The notes below the pieces were generated by a model. The model did no database searches, was not told the origin of the DNA, and saw only the letters and a list, made by a program, of their open reading frames with translations. From Microvirga pakistanensis (GTDB lineage Bacteria; Pseudomonadota; Alphaproteobacteria; Rhizobiales; Beijerinckiaceae), in contig NZ_SPJX01000184.1 in NCBI RefSeq assembly GCF_004458765.1, positions 124,001 through 188,000 on the forward strand: a stretch of 64,000 bases of DNA, written 5' to 3'. The position numbers and the translations under genes are program-made. Positions 52,935 to 61,510 of this stretch are shown piece by piece. The stretch's first letter is position 1. Each line of letters opens with the position of its first letter.

Positions 52935-53540
52935 ATGCTCGTTCTTCGCTCCTCTCCTGCATCGCCCTTCGGCCGCAAGGTCAAGATCGCCGCTTCTCTC
53001 CTCGGTCTCACCGACCGCCTCCAGATCGTCGCTACGGATACGATGAGCCCCGAGGACAGCATCCGTCAGCAGAACCCGCTGGGGAAGATCCCCGCGCTGG
53101 TGCTGGAGAACGGCGAAGCGCTCTACGATTCCCGCGTGATCGTGGAGTATCTCGATTTCCTGGCGGGGGGCGGACGCCTGTTCCCGGCGGGCGAGGCCCG
53201 GTTCACGGCCCTGCGCGAGCAGGCGCTGTCCGACGGCATCATGGATGCGGCGCTGCTGCAGGTCTACGAGGGCCGCTTCCGCCCGGAGGAGAGGCACGAG
53301 CCCAAATGGGTCGACCATCAGGCCGGCAAGGTGGAGCGCGGGCTGGCCTATGCGGAGGCGCATCTCTCGACGCCGGCCGCCGATCTGCATATCGGCCATG
53401 TCGCCCTGGCCTGCGCGCTCGGTTATCTCGACCTGCGGTTCGCCGGCCGCTGGCGCGAGACCCATCCCAAGCTCGTGGCATGGCTCGCCGATTTCGAGGC
53501 CCGCGTCCCGGCTTTCGCCAAGACCAAGGTCACCGCGTAA
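52935..53540 (+). CDS. Glutathione S-transferase family protein
   Basis: The 201-residue GST starts MLVLRSSPASPFGRKVKIAA with Ser in the glutathione site, then NPLGKIPALVLENGEALYDSRVIVEYLD (cis-Pro and GSH-binding D/E-S), followed by the helical domain with ADLHIGHVALACALGYLDLRF. An ATG at 52890 with GGAGAGG offers a longer start but precedes the thioredoxin fold. It is probably a detoxification enzyme of uncertain class. Confidence 0.88.
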   Translation: MLVLRSSPASPFGRKVKIAASLLGLTDRLQIVATDTMSPEDSIRQQNPLGKIPALVLENGEALYDSRVIVEYLDFLAGGGRLFPAGEARFTALREQALSDGIMDAALLQVYEGRFRPEERHEPKWVDHQAGKVERGLAYAEAHLSTPAADLHIGHVALACALGYLDLRFAGRWRETHPKLVAWLADFEARVPAFAKTKVTA

Positions 53541-53550
53541 GGGGAACGAA

Positions 53551-53578
53551 AAAAGGCCCGGGTTTCCCCGGGCCTTTT
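53551..53578. terminator. Bidirectional Rho-independent terminator
   Basis: AAAAGGCCCGGG pairs with CCCGGGCCTTTT around a 4-nt loop, 10 nt after the GST stop and about 20 nt before the convergent porin stop. U-runs occur on both strands. It should end both transcripts. Confidence 0.92.
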
Positions 53579-53599
53579 CTGTCGCGGATGCGACGGATC

Positions 53600-54334
53600 T
53601 TAGTAGGTGCCGAACTTGTAGCTCAGGCCCACGCGAACCGTGTGGAAGTCGACTTCGCTCTCGCCCACGTCCTCACCGTCGAACACGATGTTGTCGCCGT
53701 CGAAGCTGGTGTAGCGGTACTCGAGGCGGGTCGTCAGGTTGTTGGTGAAGGCGTACTCGAGACCAGCGCCCAGCGTCCAGCCGGTCAGCGTGTCGTCATC
53801 GGCGTCGCCGATGCCGTCAGACAGGCCCGCGAAGGCGAAACCACCGGTTGCGTAGATCAAAGCGCGATCGAACGCGAAGCCGGCGCGAGCGCGGATCGAG
53901 CCCTGCCAGTCGATGGAGGTGCCCGGAATCGACACGACGATGGGATTACCAGCATCGTCTTCGAACACGCCGTCGAAATCATCGTCGTCATCGCCGAAGA
54001 CGCCTTCGATGTCGCCCTCGAGACCGACCACGAACGAGCCGATCTGGTAGTTGTAGCCAGCATGGACACCGGCCAGGAAGCCGTCGCCGTCGTCCCCGCC
54101 GAAGCCGGTGAACGGAACGCCGTCGACCGTGACGCCAGCCGGAACGGCGAAGTCGTTGTCGCCGGTATTCCAGCCATAGCCAACCTGACCACCGACGTAG
54201 AATCCGGTCCAGGTGAAGATCGGGGCAGCCGCCACGATCGGAGCCGGAGGAGCGGAGCGCATGGGCAGGTCCGCAGCCGAAGCAGCACCGGCGAAGCCGA
54301 ACAGAGCGACGCTGGCGAGAAGAATCTTCTTCAT
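53600..54334 (-). CDS. Outer membrane beta-barrel protein (Omp25/31-like)
   Basis: The 244-residue protein has a signal peptide (ASA-AD), then FTWTGFYVGGQVGYGWN, HAGYNYQIGSFVVGLEGDIEG, SIRARAGFAFDRALIYATGGFAF and LGAGLEYAFTNNLTTRLEYRYTSF, ending RVGLSYKFGTY with a terminal aromatic. This is the eight-strand barrel of Omp25/Omp31/RopB-type proteins. Two loops are strikingly acidic (FGDDDDDFDG, IGDADDDTL) and could bind cations. A strong terminator follows. Confidence 0.9.
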   Translation of the reverse strand: MKKILLASVALFGFAGAASAADLPMRSAPPAPIVAAAPIFTWTGFYVGGQVGYGWNTGDNDFAVPAGVTVDGVPFTGFGGDDGDGFLAGVHAGYNYQIGSFVVGLEGDIEGVFGDDDDDFDGVFEDDAGNPIVVSIPGTSIDWQGSIRARAGFAFDRALIYATGGFAFAGLSDGIGDADDDTLTGWTLGAGLEYAFTNNLTTRLEYRYTSFDGDNIVFDGEDVGESEVDFHTVRVGLSYKFGTY

Positions 54335-54628
54335 GGTTTCTCTTTCCTTATCGATGTCATACTCCGCGCGAGCCGAGGGGATACCTGGTTCGAGCGGGGC
54401 ACTATCCATTTATAGAGCGACAACCGCACGAGGGCTGTGACATGACAACCACAATCCCAAAAGGCACTGTGGCGGCAATGTGGCGATGTGGTTTGAATTC
54501 CCCTTATGGCCTCGCTGGACTCCACAACGCGCAACTTGGCAGTAAGTTCACGGCGGCCGTCGAAAAATGTCATTTTTTTGGCGAAGCCGCCAAATAGCGT
54601 TACGTGCTAGCATTTCAAGAGGTGGGCG
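54335..54628. other. Divergent promoter region between porin and SDR genes
   Basis: These 294 bp have no supported gene. A TCATTTTTTTG stretch near 54570 and a locally lower GC content suggest promoter elements, but -35/-10 boxes could not be assigned with certainty. A strongly expressed porin should have its promoter here. Confidence 0.4.
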
Positions 54629-55387
54629 ATGATGAAGGCTGCGCTTGTCACGGGGGGAGCGAAGAGAATCGGACGGAGCATCGTCGAGCGGCTCGCGCGA
54701 GAGTGTTACGGTGTTGCGATCCACTGCCGCCGGTCCACGGATGTGGCGGAGGAGATGGTCTCCCGGATCGAAGCGGCGGGCGGCCGGGCCGCCGTCGTGC
54801 GCGGCGATCTTGCCGATGCGTCCGCGGTCGACCGTCTGGTGGGTGATGCAGCCGCCGCCCTCGGGCATCCATTGACGCTGCTCGTCAACAACGCATCGGA
54901 GTTCGAACCGGACGAGGTCGAGACCCTCTCGCAGGATCGCTGGGACAGGCACTTCGCCGTGAACCTGCGTGCGCCCGCCTTCCTGGCGCGCGACTTCTCG
55001 CGTCAGCTGCCCTCCGACCGCGAAGGCTCCATCGTCAACATCGTCGACCAGCGGGTCTGGAAGGTCACGCCGCAATTCTTCTCCTACACGCTGACGAAGG
55101 CGGCCCTGTTCACGGCGACGCAGACCATGGCCCAGGCGCTCGCGCCACGCATCCGCGTGAACGCCATCGGTCCCGGTCCCACATTGGCGAATGAGCGTCA
55201 GGGCGAGGAGGATTTCGGCAAGCAGGCCCGCGCCGTGCTCCTCGGCCGCGGCGGCACGCCGGAGGAGATCGCCGAGGCGGTGGTCTATCTCGCGGGGGCG
55301 CGCAGCGTCACGGGCCAGATGATCGCCGTCGACGGCGGTCAGCATCTCGCCTGGGAGACGCCCGACGTGGCAGGCATCAAGGAGTGA
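54629..55387 (+). CDS. SDR family oxidoreductase, pteridine reductase-like
   Basis: The 252-residue classical SDR has TGGAKRIGRSI (cofactor loop with K/R, typical of NADPH use and pteridine reductases), NNAS, the catalytic YTLTK and PGPT. The TGGAKRIG start resembles FolM/PTR1 dihydropteridine reductases, but substrate assignment is uncertain. Start is 54629 or 54632 (two ATGs). Eleven last nt overlap the convergent pgeF. Confidence 0.85.
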   Translation: MMKAALVTGGAKRIGRSIVERLARECYGVAIHCRRSTDVAEEMVSRIEAAGGRAAVVRGDLADASAVDRLVGDAAAALGHPLTLLVNNASEFEPDEVETLSQDRWDRHFAVNLRAPAFLARDFSRQLPSDREGSIVNIVDQRVWKVTPQFFSYTLTKAALFTATQTMAQALAPRIRVNAIGPGPTLANERQGEEDFGKQARAVLLGRGGTPEEIAEAVVYLAGARSVTGQMIAVDGGQHLAWETPDVAGIKE

Positions 55388-56144
55388 GGGCGATCGCCGA
55401 GATCAGCCGGCCGTAATCGGGCTCCTTGCGATGGGTGGTGCGGCGATAGCTGAAGAACCGCTCCTCATCGGAATAGGTGCAGAGCGCGAGATCGGTGAAG
55501 CTGCCAATGCCCGCCGCCTTCAGGCGGGCGCCGATGAAGCCCGGCAGATCGAACATGGCGTGGCCCGGCTTCTCCGCGGGACGGAGAAAGCGTTCGTGCC
55601 CGGGGGCTTCCTCGGCGAAGCGCTGGACGAAGTCGGGGCCGACCTCGTAGGCCGCCTGGCTGATCGTCGGGCCCAGCACCGCGACCGTCCGGCTGCGCTC
55701 CGCACCGAGGCGCTCCATGGCCTGAAGGGTGGATTCGAGAACGCCCGTCACGGCTCCGCGCCAGCCGGCATGGGCCGCGCCGATGACGCCGCCCTGCGGG
55801 TCCGCGAACAGCACCGGGCCGCAATCCGCCGTGGTGATGGCCAGCGCCAGGCCCGGCACCTTCGTGACCATGGCGTCGGCCTTGGGGCGCTCGGGCCCCC
55901 ACGGACCTTCCACGAGGACCGCATCCGGCGAATGCACCTGGTAGACGCTGATCAGCGCCTCCGGCGCGACGTCCAGAGTCTCCGCCATTCGCCGGCGGTT
56001 TTCCCTCACCCGCTCCGGTTCGTCCGAGGAGCCGATGCCGCCGTTGAGGGAGGCGTAGAGGCCCTCCGACACCCCGCCCTGACGCGTGAAGAAGGCGTGG
56101 CGGATCGTCGGCAGGGAGGCGAGGGCGGGAGCTTGGATGAGCAT
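55377..56144 (-). CDS. pgeF: Peptidoglycan editing factor / polyphenol oxidase (YfiH/DUF152)
   Basis: The 255-residue YfiH fold has HAFFTRQGGVSEGLYASLN, TTADCGPVLFADPQGGVIGAAHAGWRGAV with the zinc Cys and His, and LGPTISQAAYEVGPDF. Relatives hydrolyse UDP-MurNAc-L-Ser or act on nucleosides/phenols. It lies 12 nt after midA and in the lgt-midA-pgeF order seen in other alphaproteobacteria. Confidence 0.9.
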   Translation of the reverse strand: MLIQAPALASLPTIRHAFFTRQGGVSEGLYASLNGGIGSSDEPERVRENRRRMAETLDVAPEALISVYQVHSPDAVLVEGPWGPERPKADAMVTKVPGLALAITTADCGPVLFADPQGGVIGAAHAGWRGAVTGVLESTLQAMERLGAERSRTVAVLGPTISQAAYEVGPDFVQRFAEEAPGHERFLRPAEKPGHAMFDLPGFIGARLKAAGIGSFTDLALCTYSDEERFFSYRRTTHRKEPDYGRLISAIALTP

Positions 56145-56156
56145 GGGCTTGAAACT

Positions 56157-57233
56157 TCAGGAAGCAATGGAAGGGGGCGGCAATCCGGGAACGGCCTGGA
56201 GGCCTTTATGGGTAACGGCCAAAACCTTAAAGAGGTCGCCCATGCCCTTGTCGCCGCGCTCGGTCAGGCGCGCGAGGGCGGCTTCGATGTCGGCGGCTTG
56301 GGCCGGCGTGGCGCGCATCTTGAGAGACGTGGCCCGTGCCTCGATCCCGAGAGCCAGGAGGAAGTCGCGCTGGCTCGCGGGGCCGTGCGCGTAGAGGCCC
56401 TGCGCCGAGGCTGCCTGCGCCAGGCGGTGAAAGTCCACATGGGCTGTCAGGTCGGCCTCGCCCGGTTCCTCCAGCGGATCGACCGGGGTGTGCTTCTTCA
56501 AGGCCTGCAGCGTGTCGCCGAAGGCCGGGCCCCAATAACCGTAATCGATCACGAGCGCGGCGCCCGTGTCGCGGGCAAGCCTGCGGGAGAGGTCCTGGAT
56601 GATGTCGATGGACAGGGAGGGCCATTCGAGCACGTCGCCGATCCGCAGCGGCTTGCCGAGCGGCCCCTCGGCCTCCGGGCGCAGGCCGAAGATCAGGCGG
56701 TCGCCTTCGAGACCCACAAGGCGCTCGCACCAGCCGCGCTCCGTGGCGATGAACTGGCGCACGGGCAGCGCATCGAAGAACTCGTTGGCGACGAGGAGCA
56801 GCGGACCGTCCGGCACATCCTCCAGCCTCTCGTGCCATTGAACAGGAAGGCCGGAGGATGCGAGCGTCGCCTGCTGCCTCTGGCGCAGGGCCGGGCTCAC
56901 TTCCACCAGGTGCACCTGCGCGGCGGTGAGAAAATCCGGCACGAGCCTCGCGGCCCGCAGCAGATCCGCCATCAGGGTGCCGCGTCCCGGTCCGAGCTCC
57001 ACCAGATGAACCGGGTTGGGGCGGCCCATGCCGCTCCAGACCTCCAGCAGCCATAGGCCGATCAGCTCCCCGAACATTTGGCTGATCTCGGGCGCGGTGG
57101 TGAAGTCGCCGCCCGCGCCCAACGGGTCCCGGGTGGCGTAGTAGTGCCTCAGGCACAGGCTCATGTAGCGTTCGACCGTGATCGGCCCCTCGATGGCGAT
57201 GAGCTCGCGCACATGCCGGCCCAGGGACGTCAT
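56157..57233 (-). CDS. MidA/NDUFAF7-type SAM-dependent methyltransferase
   Basis: The 358-residue protein starts MTSLGRHVRELIAIEGPITVERYMSLCLRHYYATRDPLGAGGDFTTAPEISQMFGELIGLW, a hallmark of MidA/NDUFAF7, then VELGPGRGTLM (SAM), VANEFFDALPVRQF and LVIDYGYW. The family methylates an arginine of complex I subunit NDUFS2 in mitochondria. A similar role in the bacterium is possible. Its ATGA overlaps the lgt stop by 4 nt. Confidence 0.9.
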   Translation of the reverse strand: MTSLGRHVRELIAIEGPITVERYMSLCLRHYYATRDPLGAGGDFTTAPEISQMFGELIGLWLLEVWSGMGRPNPVHLVELGPGRGTLMADLLRAARLVPDFLTAAQVHLVEVSPALRQRQQATLASSGLPVQWHERLEDVPDGPLLLVANEFFDALPVRQFIATERGWCERLVGLEGDRLIFGLRPEAEGPLGKPLRIGDVLEWPSLSIDIIQDLSRRLARDTGAALVIDYGYWGPAFGDTLQALKKHTPVDPLEEPGEADLTAHVDFHRLAQAASAQGLYAHGPASQRDFLLALGIEARATSLKMRATPAQAADIEAALARLTERGDKGMGDLFKVLAVTHKGLQAVPGLPPPSIAS

Positions 57234-58087
57234 GCGGCCTCGACGGTCTGTGCTGGGCGCGTATAGCCGCGCAGAGCCATGACGATGAACACGAAGCCGA
57301 CGATCGCCATGGGCACCGAGAGCAGCATTCCCATGGTGACGCCGCCCCCTAAGCCCTGCACGGACGACCCGAAGAGGAAGCCGAGCTGCGCATCGGGCTC
57401 CCGGAAGAACTCGCACAGGATTCGGGCCGTGGCGTATCCCAGCACGAAGATGCCGCCGAGGAGGCCCGGGCGCCTGAAGCCGAAGGCCCGCGCGGCGATC
57501 GCCATGACGACGAACAGCAGCAGACCCTCGCCCAGGGCTTCATAGAGCTGGCTCGGATGCCGGGGGACCGGCCCCGCATGCGGGAACACGACGGCGAAGG
57601 GAAAGTCCGGGGCGGGGCGGCCCCACAATTCGCCGTTGATGAAGTTGGCGATGCGCCCGAAGAACAGGCCGATGGGCGTCACCACGGCGGCCATGTCGAG
57701 CAGTGCCAAACCGTTGAGGCCGCGCGAGCGGGCGAAGAGCACGAGCGCCAGAACCGCGCCGAGAAAACCCCCATGGAAGGACATGCCGCCATGCCAGACG
57801 GCCAACGCCTCGAGCGGGTTCTGGAGATAGGCGCCGAAATTGTAGAACAGCACATAGCCCAGGCGGCCGCCGAGCACGACGCCAAGCGCGACCCAGACGA
57901 TGAGGTCGTCGATGTCCGTCGGTTTCGGCTGGCGTAGCGGCCCCCAGAGTCCCGATCGGGCCGCGAGGCGCTTGGCATAGAACCAACCGCCCAGGAGGCC
58001 CGCCACATAAGCGAGCGCGTACCAGCGGATCGCGAAGGGGCCGATCGAGAAGGCGACGGGATCGAGGATGGGAAATGACAGCGGCAT
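57230..58087 (-). CDS. lgt: Prolipoprotein diacylglyceryl transferase
   Basis: The 285-residue, about seven-helix protein has the Lgt signature GRIANFINGELWGRPAPDFPFAVVFPHAGPVPRHPSQLYEALGEG, and HGGMSFHGGFLGA. It adds diacylglycerol to the lipobox Cys, needed for the lipoproteins at 43621-44136 and 49705-50742. It is the first gene of lgt-midA-pgeF. Confidence 0.95.
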   Translation of the reverse strand: MPLSFPILDPVAFSIGPFAIRWYALAYVAGLLGGWFYAKRLAARSGLWGPLRQPKPTDIDDLIVWVALGVVLGGRLGYVLFYNFGAYLQNPLEALAVWHGGMSFHGGFLGAVLALVLFARSRGLNGLALLDMAAVVTPIGLFFGRIANFINGELWGRPAPDFPFAVVFPHAGPVPRHPSQLYEALGEGLLLFVVMAIAARAFGFRRPGLLGGIFVLGYATARILCEFFREPDAQLGFLFGSSVQGLGGGVTMGMLLSVPMAIVGFVFIVMALRGYTRPAQTVEAA

Positions 58088-58223
58088 GACGGGCCTTCGG
58101 TGAACGCTGTGCCATTGGACCGGGCGGGGACCGATCGTCAACCCTGTTGCAGTTTCCGTCAAATGCGCCCACATCTGCTTTTTCTGGGCTTATAAGCCTC
58201 TCAAATCGTGTGGACCCTCGATC

Positions 58224-58496
58224 ATGACCCAATCCTCGAACCGGATCTTCGATGAACTCGCCCGCTTCGCCACCGATGCCGCGGGCGCCGCGCAGGGCGT
58301 CAGGCGCGAGGTCGAAACCGTGGTCCGCAGCCAATTCGAGCGCCTGATCAGGGACATGGATGTCGCCACCCGCGAGGAAGTGGAGGTGCTGCGCGAGATG
58401 GTTCTCGCCGCCCGGGCCGAGAACGAGCGACTGGAGGCCCGCCTGAAGGTCCTGGAGGAAAGGCTCGCCTCGTCCGCCGGCCCGGCCGTCTCCTAG
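58224..58496 (+). CDS. ubiK: Accessory factor UbiK family protein (BMFP domain)
   Basis: The 90-residue protein is largely helical: NRIFDELARFATDAAGAAQGVRREVE then a coiled coil VATREEVEVLREMVLAARAENERLEARLKVLEERL. This is the BMFP/UbiK pattern. It assists ubiquinone synthesis at the membrane in relatives. It is monocistronic, divergent from lgt. Confidence 0.88.
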   Translation: MTQSSNRIFDELARFATDAAGAAQGVRREVETVVRSQFERLIRDMDVATREEVEVLREMVLAARAENERLEARLKVLEERLASSAGPAVS

Positions 58497-58741
58497 CCTT
58501 TCGGGGTATGGGCCCTGCATAAGGCGCAGCCCTCCTGTTGTGGACAGGTTCTGAAGGCGCATTGTGAGCAGGGGCAAAATCTAAGACTGTGATTCATGCG
58601 CTGATTCGGGCATGACGTGGCAAGAATCTCGGATGCTTCTGTGTATTCGAGAAGCTCTTTGCAAATATTGTCCGAACTTACGAAATGATATTGCCTGCTT
58701 GTGTTTACCATAATGCAGACAAAACAGCTTTTTGGATCGAC

Positions 58742-59242
58742 ATGTCTCAGCATCACATCGAAATCGATCGCGTGGAACATCCCCTTGACGTTGTCGAGCG
58801 GCTGGCTTCCCTGCGGCACTGGATTTTCGATCGGGCGGAAGCTGACGAAATGTCGGTTTCGGTGGCCGGCCGCTGGGCCGATTACGATATCGCCTTCACC
58901 TGGATCGAGGACGTGGAGGCCCTCCACGTCGCCTGCGCCTTCGACCTGAAGGTGCCCGAGCGGCGGCGCCAGGACGTGCTGCAGTTGATTTCCCTCATCA
59001 ACGAGCAGCTGTGGGTCGGCCATTTCGACCTGTGGAGCTCGGAGAACGTGGTGATGTTCCGCCATTCCCTCCTGCTGGCGGGCGGCGCGGACCCGACGCA
59101 GGGCCAGTGCGAGACCATGCTGCGCGTGGCCGTGGAGGCCTGCGAGCGGTATTTCCAGGCGTTCCAGTTCGTGATCTGGGCCGGCAAGTCGGCGCGCGAG
59201 GCCCTCGATAGCGTTCTGTTCGAGACCGAGGGCGAGGCTTGA
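58742..59242 (+). CDS. YbjN domain-containing protein
   Basis: The start at 58742 gives 166 residues: MSQHHIEIDRVEHPLDVVERLASLRHWIFDRAEADEMSVSVAGRWADYDIAFTWI... LLLAGGADPTQGQCETMLRVAVEACERYFQAFQFVIWAGKSAREAL. This is the YbjN fold, a T3SS-chaperone-like alpha/beta domain. Function is unclear. An upstream ATG at 58685 would add 19 residues not seen in typical family starts. The 245-bp gap before it likely holds its promoter and carries two GATTC (GANTC) sites. Confidence 0.82.
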   Translation: MSQHHIEIDRVEHPLDVVERLASLRHWIFDRAEADEMSVSVAGRWADYDIAFTWIEDVEALHVACAFDLKVPERRRQDVLQLISLINEQLWVGHFDLWSSENVVMFRHSLLLAGGADPTQGQCETMLRVAVEACERYFQAFQFVIWAGKSAREALDSVLFETEGEA

Positions 59243-59330
59243 AATTTCGAGCCTAAACGAGCCTCGACAGGGCAGGGCGGCATGTGAATAGTAGCGGCCG
59301 TCGCTTCACTCCCACGCCGGAAGATTCCCG

Positions 59331-60158
59331 ATGTCGATCAATCCTGACCGCTTGCCTTCGTCCCTTGTTCTCGTCGGTGCCGGCAAGATGGGCGGCTCCA
59401 TGCTGGAGGGCTGGCTCAAGGTAGGCATGAAGCCCTCCGGCATGACGGTGATCGATCCTCGCGCGTCGGACGAGATGGTGCGCTTCTGCACAGAAATGGG
59501 CATTGCGCTCAATCCCGCCGATCCCTCGGCGCCCGACGTCCTCGTGCTCGCCATTAAGCCGCAGATGCTCGACGCGGCCGCGCCCGCCTTGGCCGCGTGG
59601 GTCGGTCCGCAGACGCTCATCATCTCGATCCTGGCAGGCAAGACCATCGGCGACCTGAGGAGCAGGATTCCGTCCGCCTCCGCGGTCGTGCGCGCCATGC
59701 CGAACCTGCCTGCGAGCATCGGGCGCGGGGCGACCGGCGCGGCCGCCAATGCCGAGGTTTCGGAAAAGCACCGGTCGATGGCCGATGCGCTCCTGTCGAG
59801 CAACGGCATCGTCGAGTGGCTGCCGTCCGAAGACCTCATCGATGCGGTTACCGCCGTTTCCGGTTCGGGACCGGCTTATGTGTTCCATCTCGTCGAATGC
59901 CTGGCGGAAGCGGGCGCCGCCGCCGGGCTGCCCGCCGAGCTTGCACAGCGGCTGGCGCGCGCCACCGTGACGGGCGCGGGCGAACTTCTGTTCCAGAGCG
60001 ACCTGCCGCCCGCGACCCTGCGCCAGAACGTGACCTCGCCGGGGGGCACCACGGCGGCGGCGCTTGAGGTTCTCATGCGCGATCCGGATGGGCTGAAAGG
60101 CCTCATGCGCGAGGCGGTGGCTGCGGCCAAGCGCCGTGCGGAGGAGCTCGCGGGCTGA
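59331..60158 (+). CDS. proC: Pyrroline-5-carboxylate reductase
   Basis: The 275-residue enzyme has the Rossmann start SLVLVGAGKMGGSMLEGWL, VVRAMPNLPASIGRGATG, DAVTAVSGSGPAYVFHLVECLAEAGAAAGLP and NVTSPGGTTAAALEVLM, the full ProC signature. It reduces P5C to proline with NAD(P)H. The order YbjN-proC is common in the order. Confidence 0.96.
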   Translation: MSINPDRLPSSLVLVGAGKMGGSMLEGWLKVGMKPSGMTVIDPRASDEMVRFCTEMGIALNPADPSAPDVLVLAIKPQMLDAAAPALAAWVGPQTLIISILAGKTIGDLRSRIPSASAVVRAMPNLPASIGRGATGAAANAEVSEKHRSMADALLSSNGIVEWLPSEDLIDAVTAVSGSGPAYVFHLVECLAEAGAAAGLPAELAQRLARATVTGAGELLFQSDLPPATLRQNVTSPGGTTAAALEVLMRDPDGLKGLMREAVAAAKRRAEELAG

Positions 60159-60175
60159 CAGACGGGCTTGGGCGC

Positions 60176-60271
60176 CTAGAGCTGTTTCCACGGGCGTGGA
60201 ATCATCTCTCTTCTGGGGTGTGCCGCTTTTTTGGCGGCGAACCGGAGCCACTTCGCCGAAAAATGCTCTAG
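60176..60271. repeat. Dispersed palindromic repeat between proC and the TetR gene
   Basis: Outer arms CTAGAGC/GCTCTAG enclose an inner hairpin TTCCACG-GG-CGTGGAA (60186-60201) and a GCCGCTTTTTTGGCGGC stretch, followed by CGGAGCCACTTCGCCGAAAAATGC. It matches a common rhizobial repeat reading AGAGCATTTTCCGGCGAAGTGG on one strand. It may have shifted the TetR promoter. Confidence 0.6.
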
Positions 60272-60305
60272 ATCCACGGGACGATTGCATGTTCAGGAGA
60301 ATGCC

Positions 60306-61007
60306 ATGACGGTGGAATCCCCGGTCGACAAGCGCAGCGCCATCATCGATGCCCTGATGGGACTGGCCGCCACGCGGCCCTGGAGCGAGATTGAGATCAA
60401 CGACATCGCGCAAGCCGCGGGCGTCTCGCTGGCGGAGTTCCGCGATCTCTTCCCGTCGAAAGGCGCAGTGCTCGGGGGGCTCTCGCGGCGGATCGACCGC
60501 AGGGTGCTGCAGGAGACGACGGACGATCTCGCCGGCGAACCCGCCCGTGAGCGCATCTTCGACGTGCTCATGCGCCGCTTCGATGCGCTTGAACCCTACA
60601 AGGAAGCGCTCCGCCGGATTTTCCGCGACATCCAGTACGATCCCCTCTCGATGGCGGCCCTGCATCAGGTGGCCGTGAATTCCATGCGCTTCATGCTGGC
60701 CGCGGCAGGCATCGGCACGGAAGGGCCGCTCGGAACGCTCAAACTGCAGGGGGCGGTGCTCGTCTATTCCAACACCTTACGCACATGGCTCGACGACGAT
60801 GATCCGACCCTCGCCAGAACCATGGCGCGGCTCGACCGCGAGCTGCGCCGTGGCGAGCGCGTGCTCGAAGGCGCCGAGGATCTGCGCCGGTTGACGGCTC
60901 CACTGCGTGCCGTCGGGCGCGCGCTGAGGGAAGGGCGCCGCTCCACGCGCCGCGAGCGACGCGAAACACGGGAAGGCGACGCGGACAATCCCGCCGCCGC
61001 CATCTGA
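60306..61007 (+). CDS. TetR/AcrR family transcriptional regulator
   Basis: The start at 60306 follows AGGAG. The 233-residue protein has a TetR helix-turn-helix (IEINDIAQAAGVSLAEFRDLFPSKGAVLGGLSRRID) and a helical ligand domain with RTWLDDDDPTLARTMARLDRELRRGE. The TetR fold is shared with COQ9-like proteins, so a lipid-binding, non-DNA role is a possible alternative. The C-terminus is Arg/Glu-rich. csaA follows after 17 nt. Confidence 0.78.
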   Translation: MTVESPVDKRSAIIDALMGLAATRPWSEIEINDIAQAAGVSLAEFRDLFPSKGAVLGGLSRRIDRRVLQETTDDLAGEPARERIFDVLMRRFDALEPYKEALRRIFRDIQYDPLSMAALHQVAVNSMRFMLAAAGIGTEGPLGTLKLQGAVLVYSNTLRTWLDDDDPTLARTMARLDRELRRGERVLEGAEDLRRLTAPLRAVGRALREGRRSTRRERRETREGDADNPAAAI

Positions 61008-61024
61008 CGGAGAAGGGGGCATTC

Positions 61025-61384
61025 ATGGACCAGGCGCCATCGCCGACGCCGACGATCACGTTCGACGACTTTCTGAAGGTAGACATCCGCGTCGGACGGA
61101 TCACAGCCGCGGAGCCTTTTCCGCAGGCCCGCAAGCCGGCCTTCAAGCTCACCATCGATTTCGGTCCCGAGATCGGCACCAAGCGTTCATCCGCCCAGAT
61201 CACCGTGAACCACACGATCGAGGAACTGGTCGGATCGCTGGTGCTCGCCGTGGTCAATTTCCCGCCGCGCCAGATCGGTCCGTTCATGTCGGAGGTTCTC
61301 ACCCTCGGGGTGCCGGACGCGAACGGCGACGTGATGCTCATCCGCCCCGACCGCGACGTGCCGGTGGGCGGAAGGCTTTATTGA
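61025..61384 (+). CDS. CsaA-like tRNA-binding protein
   Basis: The 119-residue protein has the EMAP/OB fold: FDDFLKVDIRVGRITAAEPFPQARKPAFKLTIDFGPEIGTKRSSAQIT, then VLAVVNFPPRQIGPFMSEVLTLGV. This is the CsaA family, a tRNA-binding/chaperone domain related to the C-terminus of MetRS. It follows the TetR-type gene by 17 nt, so the pair is probably cotranscribed. Confidence 0.9.
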   Translation: MDQAPSPTPTITFDDFLKVDIRVGRITAAEPFPQARKPAFKLTIDFGPEIGTKRSSAQITVNHTIEELVGSLVLAVVNFPPRQIGPFMSEVLTLGVPDANGDVMLIRPDRDVPVGGRLY

Positions 61385-61411
61385 AGCCACGGTCCGAGCG
61401 GTCGGGACGTC

Positions 61412-61434
61412 ATCACCGGCCGCGTGCCGGTGAT
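61412..61434. repeat. Second copy of the ATCACCGGC palindrome
   Basis: ATCACCGGC pairs with GCCGGTGAT around CGCGT, in the 126-bp gap between the csaA-like gene and the convergent histidine kinase. The following GGGATGG at about 61469 repeats the layout at 33366-33394. It may act as terminator for csaA. Confidence 0.6.
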
Positions 61435-61510
61435 CTCGCTTCGGTGAAGCGTTGCGTTCTTCCAATCGGGATGGCTGGAACAGGTTCGGCCATAACGGGG
61501 CTGAGCGCCA

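Noticed and set aside
51246-53465. Open frame of 739 codons on the minus strand over RNase T2, rlmJ and GST
   Set aside because: It is antisense to three genes with clear catalytic motifs and has no recognisable domain of its own.
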